This document shows, piece after piece, positions 1 to 6,596 of a DNA stretch of 15,364 bases. The position numbers and the translations under genes were made by a program. Position 1 is the first letter of the stretch; each line of letters opens with the position of its first letter. Source of the stretch: Elstera litoralis (GTDB taxonomy: Bacteria; Pseudomonadota; Alphaproteobacteria; Elsterales; Elsteraceae); NCBI RefSeq assembly GCF_000963705.1, contig NZ_LAJY01000116.1, positions 1-15,364 on the forward strand, in the 5' to 3' direction. Under the pieces are notes generated by a model. It was given only the letters and a program-made list of their open reading frames with translations, searched no databases and was not told the DNA's origin.

Positions 1-1197
1 CCTACAATTTCTGGGTGAAGGTTTTCGCCCTGTCCTTCGCCATGGGCGTCGTCTCGGGTATCACCATGAGCTTCCAGTTCGGCACCAATTGGCCGGGCTA
101 TATGGAGAAAGTCGGCAATATCGCAGGTCCCCTGCTGGCCTATGAGGTGATGACGGCCTTTTTCCTCGAAGCCGTTTTCCTTGGAATCATGCTGTTCGGT
201 TTCCGTAAGGTGGCGGGCTGGGTGCATACGCTGGCGACCTTCCTCGTCGCTTTTGGCACCACCATGTCGGCCTTTTGGATCATCGCGCTTAATTCCTGGA
301 TGCAAAACGCCGCAAGGGTTTGAAATGCGCGACGGCGTGGCCCATGCCACGGACTGGATCGCCATTATCTTCAACCCGTCGATGCCCTATCGGCTTACCC
401 ACATGCTGATTGCCTCCGGCCTCACCGTAGCGTTTCTGGTCGCGGGGCTATCGGCTTACCGTTGGCTGAAGGGCGACCGCAGCCCCGCCGTGCCCGCTGC
501 GCTGAAAACCGGCGTTTGGCTCGCGGCCCTGCTGATCCCGGTACAGATTTTCGTTGGCGATTTGCATGGGCTGAACACGCTGGAGCATCAACCGCAGAAA
601 ATCGCCGCAATGGAGGGCAATTGGGAAACGGGGCCGAACGTGCCTTTCCTGCCCTTCGCCTGGCCCGATGAAGCCGCCCGGCGCAACCACTACGAAATCG
701 CCATTCCCAATGGCGCGAGCCTGATCCTGAAGCATTCGGCTGACGGCGTGGTGCCCGGCCTCAACGATTACATCGGCAATCACCCGCCGGTGAAGCCGCT
801 CTTCTTCGGCTTCCGCATCATGGTGGGTATGGGCCTCGCGATGCTCGCCCTCTCCTGGCTCGGCGCGTTTCTGCTGCTTCGGCGCGGCAGCCTTCCGCCA
901 CTGGTAGCCCGACTGTTCGTTCTCATGAGTTTTTCGGGCTGGATCGCCACGCTCGCAGGCTGGTACGTCACCGAAATCGGCCGACAGCCGTGGCTGGTGA
1001 CGGGGGTGCTGACGACTGCCCAAGCCGCCTCCAACGTTCCCGCGCCGATGATCGGCATCTCGCTCGCGGCCTATCTGCTCGTCTATGCGGCGCTGCTGAC
1101 GGCCTATATCGGCGCGCTCTTCTACCTCGCGCGTAAAGCGGTCGGCGCGACGCCCGCCTCTAAAGCCTATCCCTTCGTTCCCGTTGCGGCGGAGTAA
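1..1197 (+). CDS. cydA: Cytochrome bd-type (cyanide-insensitive) quinol oxidase subunit I, 5'-partial, frame broken once
   Basis: Large subunit of a bd-type terminal oxidase, an inner-membrane enzyme that oxidises quinol and reduces O2 to water. The first complete codon is at base 3; roughly 75 N-terminal residues lie outside the window. Visible hallmarks are repeated hydrophobic membrane segments, the haem-ligand region PYRLTHML (about 388–411), the short Q-loop with GNHPPVKPLFF, the axial-Met motif FRIMVGMG (about 811–834) and the quinol-site motif GRQPW (979–993). The short Q-loop and the phrase FRIMVGMG fit the CIO type rather than E. coli CydA. One frame break occurs in AAAA at 304–307: removing one A joins NSWMQ directly to TPQGFEMRDG, the expected family sequence. 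Without that correction the protein would end at 323. The stop TAA is 5 bases before cydB. The symbol cioA is equally suitable. The family is certain; whether the frameshift is real is doubtful. Confidence 0.95.
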
Positions 1198-1202
1198 TCC
1201 TC

Positions 1203-2217
1203 ATGCTGACCCTTTTTGGTGATCCGACCGTGTGGCTCCCCCTGGTGTTTGCCGGGTTGATGGGCCTTTCAATCCTCATCTACGTCGTCCTCGACGGGTA
1301 TGATCTCGGCGTTGGCCTGCTGTTTGCAGTCGCGGAGGACGCGCAGAAAGACCGGATGATCGCCGCCATCGGCCCCTTCTGGGATGCGAACGAGACGTGG
1401 CTCGTTCTGGCAGTCAGCCTGCTGCTGGTGGCCTTCCCCACCGCGAATGGGATGATTCTGACCGCGCTGTATCTGCCCGTGCTGATTATGCTCATCGGGC
1501 TCATTTTGCGCGGGGTCGCCTTCGAGTTCCGCGCCAAGGTGAAGCCAACGCAAAAGCACTGGTGGAACCGGGCGTTCTTTATCGGCTCGCTGATGGCCGC
1601 CCTATCGCAGGGCTGGATGCTCGGTTTCTACGTGATGGGCCTTACCGAGACGGCCACCACCTATGGCTTTGCGGCGCTCACCGCCGTTTGCCTTGCCGCG
1701 AGCTACGCCTTTATCGGCGCGACTTGGTTGATTTTTAAGACCGAAACCGCGCTGCAAAAGCAGGCCGTGGCCTGGGCGCAGCGCTGCCTGATCTTCCTCG
1801 TCGTCGGCCTTGCCGCCGTCTCCATCGCCAGCCCCTGGGTAAGCCCGCGTATTTTCGAGAAATGGTTCAGCCTGCCGAATGTCATTCTGCTCGCCCCCTT
1901 GCCGATTGCCTGCGGGGCCTTGATGCTCGGCGTCGCCCTGGTGCTGAAACACCTCCCGACGGCGACCGACCGTTTCGCCTGGGTGCCGTTTGCCGGGGCC
2001 GTGGGGATTTATACGCTGGCGTTTTTTTGGCCTCGCCTATTCCTTCTTCCCCTATGTGGTGCCGGAGAGGCTCACGATTTTTGCAGCGGCCAGCGCGCCC
2101 GAAAGCCTGCTGATTATGCTGATCGGCGCGCTCTTCGTGCTCCCCGCTATCATCGGGTATAGCGCTTTCGCCTATTTCGTCTTTCGCGGCAAAGCGACCG
2201 AATTGCGCTACGATTGA
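1203..2217 (+). CDS. cydB: Cytochrome bd-type quinol oxidase subunit II, frame broken once
   Basis: Small subunit of the bd/CIO oxidase, pairing with the upstream CydA in the inner membrane. The signature DGYDLGVG lies near residues 31–38 and FWDANETWLV near 60–69, both characteristic of CydB, with about eight or nine hydrophobic helices following. The start ATG follows GGAG, which overlaps the cydA stop, so the two are translationally linked. A T7 run at 2022–2028 breaks the frame; reading it as T6 gives TLAFFGLAYSFFPYVVPE and a C-terminus ending in VFRGKATELRYD, a normal 337-residue protein. Read as is, translation would leave the family sequence and stop at 2162. No CydX or DUF2474 small subunit is visible after the gene. 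Homopolymer error is the most likely cause of the break. Confidence 0.95.
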
Positions 2218-2224
2218 GGTTTTT

Positions 2225-2250
2225 GGGGGGCGGCCTCTTGTTCGCCCCCC
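2225..2250 (+). terminator. GC-rich hairpin after cydB
   Basis: GGGGGGCG (2225–2232) pairs perfectly with CGCCCCCC (2243–2250) around a 10-base loop, just after the cydB stop. No T-tract follows it, so it may be a weak or partial terminator, or an mRNA 3'-stabilising stem between cydB and the next gene. The structure is seen directly; the role is inferred. Confidence 0.4.
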
Positions 2251-2301
2251 GTATTCCTCCCAGGTTAGGGGGAGTCCGAACCCTGCCCGAGGTTGCGTGC
2301 C

Positions 2302-2694
2302 ATGCCCTACCGTCGCCCATCCGCCGCCGCGCTCTGCCTAGGGGGGCTGCTCGCCCTCGGCACCATCCTGCCCGCCGCCGCCCATCACGGCTGGTCCTGG
2401 GCTGAAAGCGAGCCGTTCGAGTTGCAGGGCACCATCGAGCGCATCTCGATGGCCCCGCCGCACCCGACCCTGCATGTGAAGGCCGCTGATGGAATCCTCT
2501 GGCAAGTCGATCTCGGCAATCCCAACCAAACCGCCCGCTCCGGCTTTACCGGAACCACCGCCAAGCCGGGCGATGCCATCCAAGTGCTCGGCAATCGGTC
2601 GTTGGAGAAAAACACGGCGCATATGAAGGCGGTCCGCATCATACTCGCCGGGCAGAAGTACGACATGTACCCCGAGCGCATCCGCCAGCCTTAA
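2302..2694 (+). CDS. Exported DUF6152-family protein
   Basis: A 130-residue protein with an N-terminal signal peptide (about residues 1–27, cleaved near AAA|HHG), so probably periplasmic. The mature start HHGWSWAE, the middle DLGNP and the end MKAVRI…YDMYPERI match my recollection of the DUF6152 family, whose function is unknown. The ATG at 2302 is preferred over the in-frame TTG at 2293 because GAGG (2289–2292) sits nine bases upstream of it. It lies 84 bases after cydB and 2 bases before the next gene, suggesting joint transcription with that membrane protein. There are no conserved cysteines; the N-terminal His-His could bind metal, but this is speculation. Confidence 0.75.
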   Translation: MPYRRPSAAALCLGGLLALGTILPAAAHHGWSWAESEPFELQGTIERISMAPPHPTLHVKAADGILWQVDLGNPNQTARSGFTGTTAKPGDAIQVLGNRSLEKNTAHMKAVRIILAGQKYDMYPERIRQP

Positions 2695-2696
2695 GC

Positions 2697-3166
2697 GTGT
2701 CGCCGCTTGATTGGCTCGCAGCGACCGCCGCAGCAGCGGCGCTGCGGGCTTCCCCCACGCTGTATCTTATCGTCAATGCCACCCATATTCTCGGCATCGG
2801 TTTGATCCTCGGGGCGATTCTGCCGCTCGATCTGCGCTTGATGGGATTTTTCCGCCGCACCCTCCTGCCGGTGATCGGGCCATTCCTGGTCCGCGCCGCC
2901 GCGACCGGCGTTATCCTCGCCCTCAGCACCGGGCTTGCCCTCTTCGCCGTCAAACCCTTAGAGTATCTGGCAAATTCCGCTTTCGTAACGAAACTCGCCC
3001 TACTCGCCGCCCTTGCTGGCTCATCATCGTCCAGCATGCCAATCCCGGCTTCCGAGCGGCTTTACGCGGTTGGCCGATACCGTTTTCCGTCCGCCTCACC
3101 GCGCTGCTCTCTATCCAGCTCTGGCTTGGCGTCCTGCTCGCGGGGCGCTGGATCGGTTTTCTGTAA
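2697..3166 (+). CDS. Small integral membrane protein, DUF6644/DUF2214-like, frame broken once
   Basis: Starts at GTG two bases after the preceding stop, so it is probably translated by coupling. The first 108 codons encode hydrophobic helices (LYLIVNATHILGIGLILGA, AAATGVILALSTGLALFAV) with the basic/Pro loop LPLDLRLMGF, typical of DUF6644/DUF2214-like membrane proteins of unknown function. Around 3018–3022 (GGCTCATC) one base is missing: restoring a C or G gives AGLIIVQHANPGFRAA and then a last helix, LTALLSIQLWLGVLLAG, ending at TAA 3164–3166, about 156 residues and four helices. Read literally, the frame runs into scrambled sequence and ends at 3185, inside the next promoter. Proximity to cydAB and the DUF6152 gene suggests a membrane/periplasm partner pair, perhaps redox related; this is inference. 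Confidence 0.7.
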
Positions 3167-3177
3167 AAAAAATATGC

Positions 3178-3190
3178 TTCGGTAGCCGAA
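3178..3190. promoter_or_regulatory. Upstream palindrome, candidate MarR operator 1
   Basis: TTCGG-TAG-CCGAA, a perfect 5-bp inverted repeat around TAG. An identical 13-mer lies at 3222–3234, with centres 44 bp apart (about four helical turns). It lies just upstream of the putative -35 box of the marR gene. MarR dimers typically bind such palindromes in their own promoter; the assignment to this regulator is inferred from position. Confidence 0.65.
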
Positions 3191-3195
3191 ACAAC

Positions 3196-3222
3196 TTGAC
3201 TCCTCGCTCGCACCGTTATATT
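3196..3222 (+). promoter_or_regulatory. Putative sigma-70 promoter of the marR gene
   Basis: TTGACT at 3196–3201 and TATATT at 3217–3222 are separated by 15 bp; an alternative -10, TATTTC at 3219–3224, gives the ideal 17 bp. The second palindrome overlaps the -10 and the expected start point, so a bound repressor would block polymerase. AGGAG (3239–3243) then sits eight bases before the ATG. Confidence 0.55.
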
Positions 3223-3234
3223 TCGGTAGCCGAA
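3222..3234. promoter_or_regulatory. Downstream palindrome, candidate MarR operator 2
   Basis: An exact second copy of TTCGGTAGCCGAA. The flanks extend the symmetry: TATGC precedes copy 1 (3173–3177) and GCATA follows copy 2 (3235–3239), so 3173–3190 and 3222–3239 form 18-base arms of one large inverted repeat, mismatched only at the TAG centres. It overlaps the -10 and start-site region. Confidence 0.65.
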
Positions 3235-3251
3235 GCATAGGAGCCGCCGCG

Positions 3252-3923
3252 ATGGAAACGCCTTTCGATAAGATCAACGACCCCATCGGCATTCGCGTCG
3301 CCGCTGGGCTATCGCGGCTGGCGCTGGCGTTGAAAACCAATACCCAGCAGGGGGCCGCCCCGCACGGGCTATCGCCAACGCAAAGCCAGATCCTTGCCCT
3401 GCTGCGCAATCAGGTGGAAGGGATGCGCCCGAGCCTGCTGGCTCAGTCGCTGGCGATAAAAGCCCCGGCGATGACCGAAGCCCTGCAACCCTTGCTGGCG
3501 CGCGGGCTGGCGGTGCAGACCCCCGACCCCGAGGATGGCCGCGCCAAGCGGATTTCGATTACCGATGCCGGATTTGCCCTGCTCGCGACCATCGCCGATT
3601 GGCCCGACGCCCTGCTGGAAACCGTGGCCGACCTGCCGCCGCTGGAGCAAGCCGTCTTCTACCGCGTCATCCTGAAAATGATCCGGCAGATGCAGATCCA
3701 GGGCACGATTCCCGTCGGCCGCCTCTGCGTCACCTGTACCCATTTCCGCCCGAATGTGCATGCCGATGCGGAGACGCCGCACCATTGCGCTTTGGTCGAT
3801 GCCCCCTTCGGCGACCGGCATCTTCGGCTCGACTGCCCCGAGCAGTCCCCCGCCTCGCCCGACGCCGCCGAAGCCGCGTGGCGGCGTTTCCTCGAAACCC
3901 CGCCGCCCGCTTTTCCCGTGTAA
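3252..3923 (+). CDS. MarR-family transcriptional regulator with C-terminal four-cysteine extension
   Basis: A cytoplasmic DNA-binding repressor or activator, 223 residues. Residues about 15–148 form a MarR winged helix: LSPTQSQILALL (40–51), the recognition region SLLAQSLAIKAPAMTEALQ (61–79) and the wing DPEDGRAKRISIT (92–104). Beyond the usual MarR length of about 150 residues is an extension with Cys159, Cys162, Cys179 and Cys195 (C-x2-C-x16-C-x15-C) and several His (164, 170, 177, 178), a plausible zinc or iron-sulphur site, or redox-active thiols. GGAG eight bases upstream supports the ATG. Two identical palindromes in its promoter imply autoregulation. The next gene starts 20 bases after the stop and is probably in the same transcript. 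The ligand is unknown; a redox or metal signal is inferred from the cysteines and the AhpD-like neighbour. Confidence 0.88.
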   Translation: METPFDKINDPIGIRVAAGLSRLALALKTNTQQGAAPHGLSPTQSQILALLRNQVEGMRPSLLAQSLAIKAPAMTEALQPLLARGLAVQTPDPEDGRAKRISITDAGFALLATIADWPDALLETVADLPPLEQAVFYRVILKMIRQMQIQGTIPVGRLCVTCTHFRPNVHADAETPHHCALVDAPFGDRHLRLDCPEQSPASPDAAEAAWRRFLETPPPAFPV

Positions 3924-3943
3924 CTCTCCAAAGGACTAACATC

Positions 3944-4654
3944 ATGAAACTTTCGAACGCGGCCTTGGCCGTGAGCGCTCTCCTTTTGTCCGCCGCCCCG
4001 GCGGTTGCCCACGATATCAAAGCGAAAGCCAATCCCGGCACATCGGCCCCTTTCGATCTGGTCGAAACCAGCATTCGCGTCGACGGCGCGCAGCTTGTGT
4101 TCCGCAGCCAGGTGCGCGGCCCCGCTGGCAGCGAACGCCCCACCGCCACCGGCCAGTTTGCTGGCGCGCCGGTCTATGCCTATGTCTGGCCGACCAGCCT
4201 CAATAGCGGTGATATCGGCTTTGAGCGCGATCAGGGGATTGTTGCGCTGGCCGCCACCTTCCACCCGGATTTCGATGATGCGCCGAAGGGGGCGAAGAAC
4301 CGCGATATTTGGCATAGCCATTGGGTCATTCTCGCCCCCGATGCGGCCTGCGGTGGCGGCTTGAAGGTCCGCGATATTCCCAAGGAGGCAAAGCCGAAGG
4401 TGCCGGCGACCTGGCCGGGCGTGCCGCTGCTGATCGATAGCCCCGCCTATCCGCCCGAATTTAAAGGCGAGGCCATCGAGATCCGCGTTCCCCGCACCGC
4501 CATCGGTGCCCCCGCCAGTTTCAAGTTCGACGGCGTTACGGCGGGACTGAAGGTCAACGCCAATCTGCACGCGCCGCTGTTGTGCGTCGATGCCGTCTTT
4601 AAGGTCGCCTCCGGCGATCTCAGCCTTCCGGGGCAGGTCATGGGCACGCCCTAA
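3944..4654 (+). CDS. Exported protein of unrecognised family
   Basis: 236 residues with a clear signal peptide (MKLSNAALAVSALLLSAAPAVA, about 1–22, cleavage near AVA|HD), so probably periplasmic. I do not recognise the family. The mature protein looks beta-rich, with features such as VYAYVWPTSLNSGDIGF (77–93), FHPDFDD (106–112), DIWHSHWVILAPDAACGGG (121–139) and a late segment LHAPLLCVDAVFK. Two cysteines (136 and 214) could form a disulphide; His106, His124 and His126 with nearby acidic residues might bind metal. AAAGGA upstream of the ATG is a good ribosome-binding site. It follows marR by 20 bases and precedes the AhpD-like gene, so it probably belongs to the MarR-controlled unit. The start is well supported by signal peptide and ribosome-binding site; the function is unknown. 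Confidence 0.8.
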   Translation: MKLSNAALAVSALLLSAAPAVAHDIKAKANPGTSAPFDLVETSIRVDGAQLVFRSQVRGPAGSERPTATGQFAGAPVYAYVWPTSLNSGDIGFERDQGIVALAATFHPDFDDAPKGAKNRDIWHSHWVILAPDAACGGGLKVRDIPKEAKPKVPATWPGVPLLIDSPAYPPEFKGEAIEIRVPRTAIGAPASFKFDGVTAGLKVNANLHAPLLCVDAVFKVASGDLSLPGQVMGTP

Positions 4655-4672
4655 CCTTACCCCTGGAAAACC

Positions 4673-4704
4673 CGCGACGCAGCGGCGGCAACCGCCGCGT
4701 CGCG
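4673..4704 (+). terminator. Strong intergenic hairpin before the AhpD-like gene
   Basis: CGCGACGC (4673–4680) pairs with GCGTCGCG (4697–4704), and GGCGG (4684–4688) with CCGCC (4692–4696) around CAA, leaving AGC as a bulge. No T-run follows (only TAATTA), so it may be an attenuating or mRNA-processing stem within the operon rather than a full terminator. Confidence 0.5.
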
Positions 4705-4744
4705 TAATTACCCCCCATCCTTCGCAAACGATAAGGAAGCAATC

Positions 4745-5290
4745 ATGTCTCGAGTTAACCTGATCGATCCCGCCGCCGCAACGGGCAGCGTTAAATCCAC
4801 CCTCGACCAAATTACGAAAGCCTTCGGCGCAACCCCGAATATGTTCAAGGCTGTCGCCAACTCCAAAGCCGCTCTTGCCAGTATGTGGGGTTCCTTCGGC
4901 GCGCTATCCGGCGGCACCATCTCGGCCCAGTTGGGCGAGAAAATCGCGGTCGCCGTCGCTAACCGCAATAGTTGCGACTATTGCCTTGCCGCCCATACCG
5001 CCCTTGGCCAGAAGGCCGGGGCCAGCGCGGGCGAAATGCAGGCCGCCCAAATCGGTCAGTCGGACGATCCGAAAACGGCTGCCGCGCTGAAATTTTCCCT
5101 CGCTATTGTCGAAAATCGGGCGAGTATCGCCGATGGGGATATTGCCGCGCTGCGCCAAGCCGGTTTCGCTGATGAGCAGATTGTGGAAATCCTCGCCCAC
5201 GTCGCGCTCAATCTCTTCACCAATTATGTGAACGTCGCTTTCGCGGTCCCGGTCGATTTCCCCGCCGTCGCCCTGCGTCCCGCCGCCTAA
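4745..5290 (+). CDS. Carboxymuconolactone decarboxylase-family, AhpD-like protein
   Basis: 181 residues, all-helical CMD/AhpD fold. The active-site signature is complete: Glu65, then NSCDYCLAAH with Cys77 and Cys80 (CxxC) and His84, the E-x11-C-x2-C-x3-H arrangement of alkylhydroperoxidase-like members. Such proteins use the CxxC pair to reduce peroxides or transfer reducing equivalents; the true substrate here is unknown, so no ahpD symbol is given. The protein has no signal peptide and is cytoplasmic. AAGGA lies upstream of the ATG. The gene follows the exported protein after a 90-base gap that holds a hairpin, and is followed by a strong terminator-like stem. Its position in a MarR-headed group fits peroxide or thiol stress. 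A true gamma-carboxymuconolactone decarboxylase is less likely because of the CxxC motif. Confidence 0.88.
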   Translation: MSRVNLIDPAAATGSVKSTLDQITKAFGATPNMFKAVANSKAALASMWGSFGALSGGTISAQLGEKIAVAVANRNSCDYCLAAHTALGQKAGASAGEMQAAQIGQSDDPKTAAALKFSLAIVENRASIADGDIAALRQAGFADEQIVEILAHVALNLFTNYVNVAFAVPVDFPAVALRPAA

Positions 5291-5301
5291 GCCTTAGATA
5301 C

Positions 5302-5346
5302 TCGAGAGCGCTTCCGGCGGAGCCGGGAGCGCCCTTTCTCGAAAAA
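5302..5346 (+). terminator. Terminator-like hairpin after the AhpD-like gene
   Basis: GCGCTTCCGGC (5308–5318) pairs with GCCGGGAGCGC (5322–5332) around GGA, with a single G–T pair. Flanking TCGAGA and TCTCGA extend the stem with an internal loop. CCCTTTCTC then A6 follow, not a clean T-tract. It separates the MarR unit from the redoxin gene. Confidence 0.6.
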
Positions 5347-5359
5347 AGGATCACCGATC

Positions 5360-5881
5360 ATGCCGCCGCTGCGCCCTGCCCCGCCCTGGAGCATCGATAC
5401 TTGGTTGAATGCGCCGCATCCGCTCTCCTTGGAAGGGTTGCGCGGTCGCATCATTCTGCTGGGCACCTTCCAGATGCTCTGCCCCGGCTGCGTGCAGGTT
5501 GGCCTGCCGCAACTCGCCCGCGCCTTTGAGCTGTTTCCAAGCGATCAAGTCGCCGTGATCGGCTTGCATACGGTGTTCGAACATCATACCGCCATGAACG
5601 AGGGCGCTTTGCGCGCCTTCGTGCACGAATATCGGCTGAAATTCCCCATCGGCATCGACCGGCCCGGCTCCCCTTTGCCCGAAACCATGACGCGCTACGA
5701 TCTCCAGGGCACGCCGAGCGTGATCCTCATCGATCGGCAGGGGCGCTTACGCCTAAAACGCTTCGGTCATGTGGATGATTTGTGGCTCGGCGCGCAGATC
5801 GGTGCATTGCTGACCGAGCCGCTCGCCCCGACCGGCTTCTCTGAAACCGCCGTCTGCACCCCGGAAGGATGCACGCCATGA
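5360..5881 (+). CDS. Thioredoxin-fold redoxin (TlpA/peroxiredoxin-like) with CPGC
   Basis: 173 residues without a signal peptide. A thioredoxin-fold core is seen: LRGRIILLGTFQMLCPGC places the redox pair at Cys41 and Cys44, followed by VAVIGLHTVFEHH and the cis-proline strand GTPSVILIDRQGRLRL, classic for redoxins of the TlpA/AhpC-TSA group. An extra C-terminal pair, Cys166 and Cys171 (VCTPEGCTP), could act as a resolving or metal-binding pair. The role is probably cytoplasmic thiol-disulphide or peroxide reduction; the substrate is unknown. AAAGGA lies about ten bases before the ATG. The TGA overlaps the next start as ATGA, showing translational coupling to the amidotransferase. Because a hairpin lies upstream, it may have its own promoter. 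Confidence 0.82.
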   Translation: MPPLRPAPPWSIDTWLNAPHPLSLEGLRGRIILLGTFQMLCPGCVQVGLPQLARAFELFPSDQVAVIGLHTVFEHHTAMNEGALRAFVHEYRLKFPIGIDRPGSPLPETMTRYDLQGTPSVILIDRQGRLRLKRFGHVDDLWLGAQIGALLTEPLAPTGFSETAVCTPEGCTP

Positions 5882-6579
5882 GCCGATCCGCGCTGGTGTT
5901 TCGCCATATCGCCTTTGAGGACTTAGGCAGTTTTGCCGAACCCTTGGAAGCAGCAGGCTATCACATCACCTATATCGATCCGTCGGTCGAAAGCCTTGCG
6001 GGAATCGATCCCAACGCCGCCGACCTCTTGATCGTCCTCGGCGGGCCGATTGGGGCTTATGAGGATAGGATTTATCCTTTCCTGACGGCAGAATGTGCCG
6101 TCATCGGCGCGCGGCTCTTAGCGAAACGCCCCACTCTCGGCCTCTGCCTGGGAGCACAATTGATGGCCCGCGCGCTGGGTGGAACGGTCGCACCAATGGG
6201 CGTGAAGGAAATCGGCTGGTCGCCACTCACCCTGACGCCGGAGGGGCGGGCCAGCCCACTGAAAGCGCTCGACGGCGTGCCGGTCCTGCATTGGCACGGC
6301 GACGCCTTTACGCTGCCACCCGGCGCAACCCGGCTTGCGGAAACGCCGATCTGCGCCCAGCAAGCCTTCGCCCTCGGCCCCAATATCCTCGGGTTCCAGT
6401 GCCACCCGGAGGGCTGGGCGCGCGGGTTCGAGCGCTGGGTGGTCGGCCATGCGAGCGAATTGGCGGCGGCGGGAATCGATGTTCCGGCCTTGCGCACCGA
6501 TGCTCAGCGCTTCGGCCCCAGCGCGACGATTGCCGCCCGAGAAATGCTGCGCGATTGGCTGGCGGCTTTGCCCGTTTGA
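5878..6579 (+). CDS. Class I glutamine amidotransferase (GMP synthase-like GATase domain protein)
   Basis: 233 residues, a free-standing class I GATase. The oxyanion region is LIVLGGPIGAYED (51–63), the nucleophile elbow LGLCLGAQLMARALGG has Cys90, and the catalytic CHPE gives His176 and Glu178, so the triad is complete. Such domains release ammonia from glutamine for a partner, or hydrolyse gamma-glutamyl bonds of small molecules; stand-alone members are often annotated as GMP synthase-like, and the substrate cannot be read from sequence. ATG 5878 is chosen over an earlier in-frame ATG at 5869 because AAGGA (5865–5869) is eight bases upstream and the ATGA overlap is typical. A gamma-glutamyl thiol such as glutathione would fit the redoxin partner, but that is conjecture. 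Confidence 0.85.
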   Translation: MSRSALVFRHIAFEDLGSFAEPLEAAGYHITYIDPSVESLAGIDPNAADLLIVLGGPIGAYEDRIYPFLTAECAVIGARLLAKRPTLGLCLGAQLMARALGGTVAPMGVKEIGWSPLTLTPEGRASPLKALDGVPVLHWHGDAFTLPPGATRLAETPICAQQAFALGPNILGFQCHPEGWARGFERWVVGHASELAAAGIDVPALRTDAQRFGPSATIAAREMLRDWLAALPV

Positions 6580-6596
6580 TCGGCTAAACTCACCCC

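Noticed and set aside
2022..2028. Programmed slippage or transcriptional slippage on T7 in cydB
   Set aside because: Such slippage is known on long A/T runs and cannot be excluded, but eight indels in one window argue for error.
3018..3022. Programmed frameshift in the DUF6644-like gene
   Set aside because: No slippery heptamer, no stop-linked shift codon and no stimulatory stem is seen; the same context gives a loss in ccdA, so error is simpler.
3173..3239. Inverted repeats as ends of a transposable element
   Set aside because: The gap between them is only 31 bases, holds a promoter and contains no transposase; an operator pair is the better reading.
3659..4810. 383-codon open frame on the minus strand
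   Set aside because: It lies antisense to the MarR and exported-protein genes, which have signal peptide, domain motifs and ribosome-binding sites. Its low-complexity Gly/Arg-rich translation is typical of antisense in GC-rich DNA.
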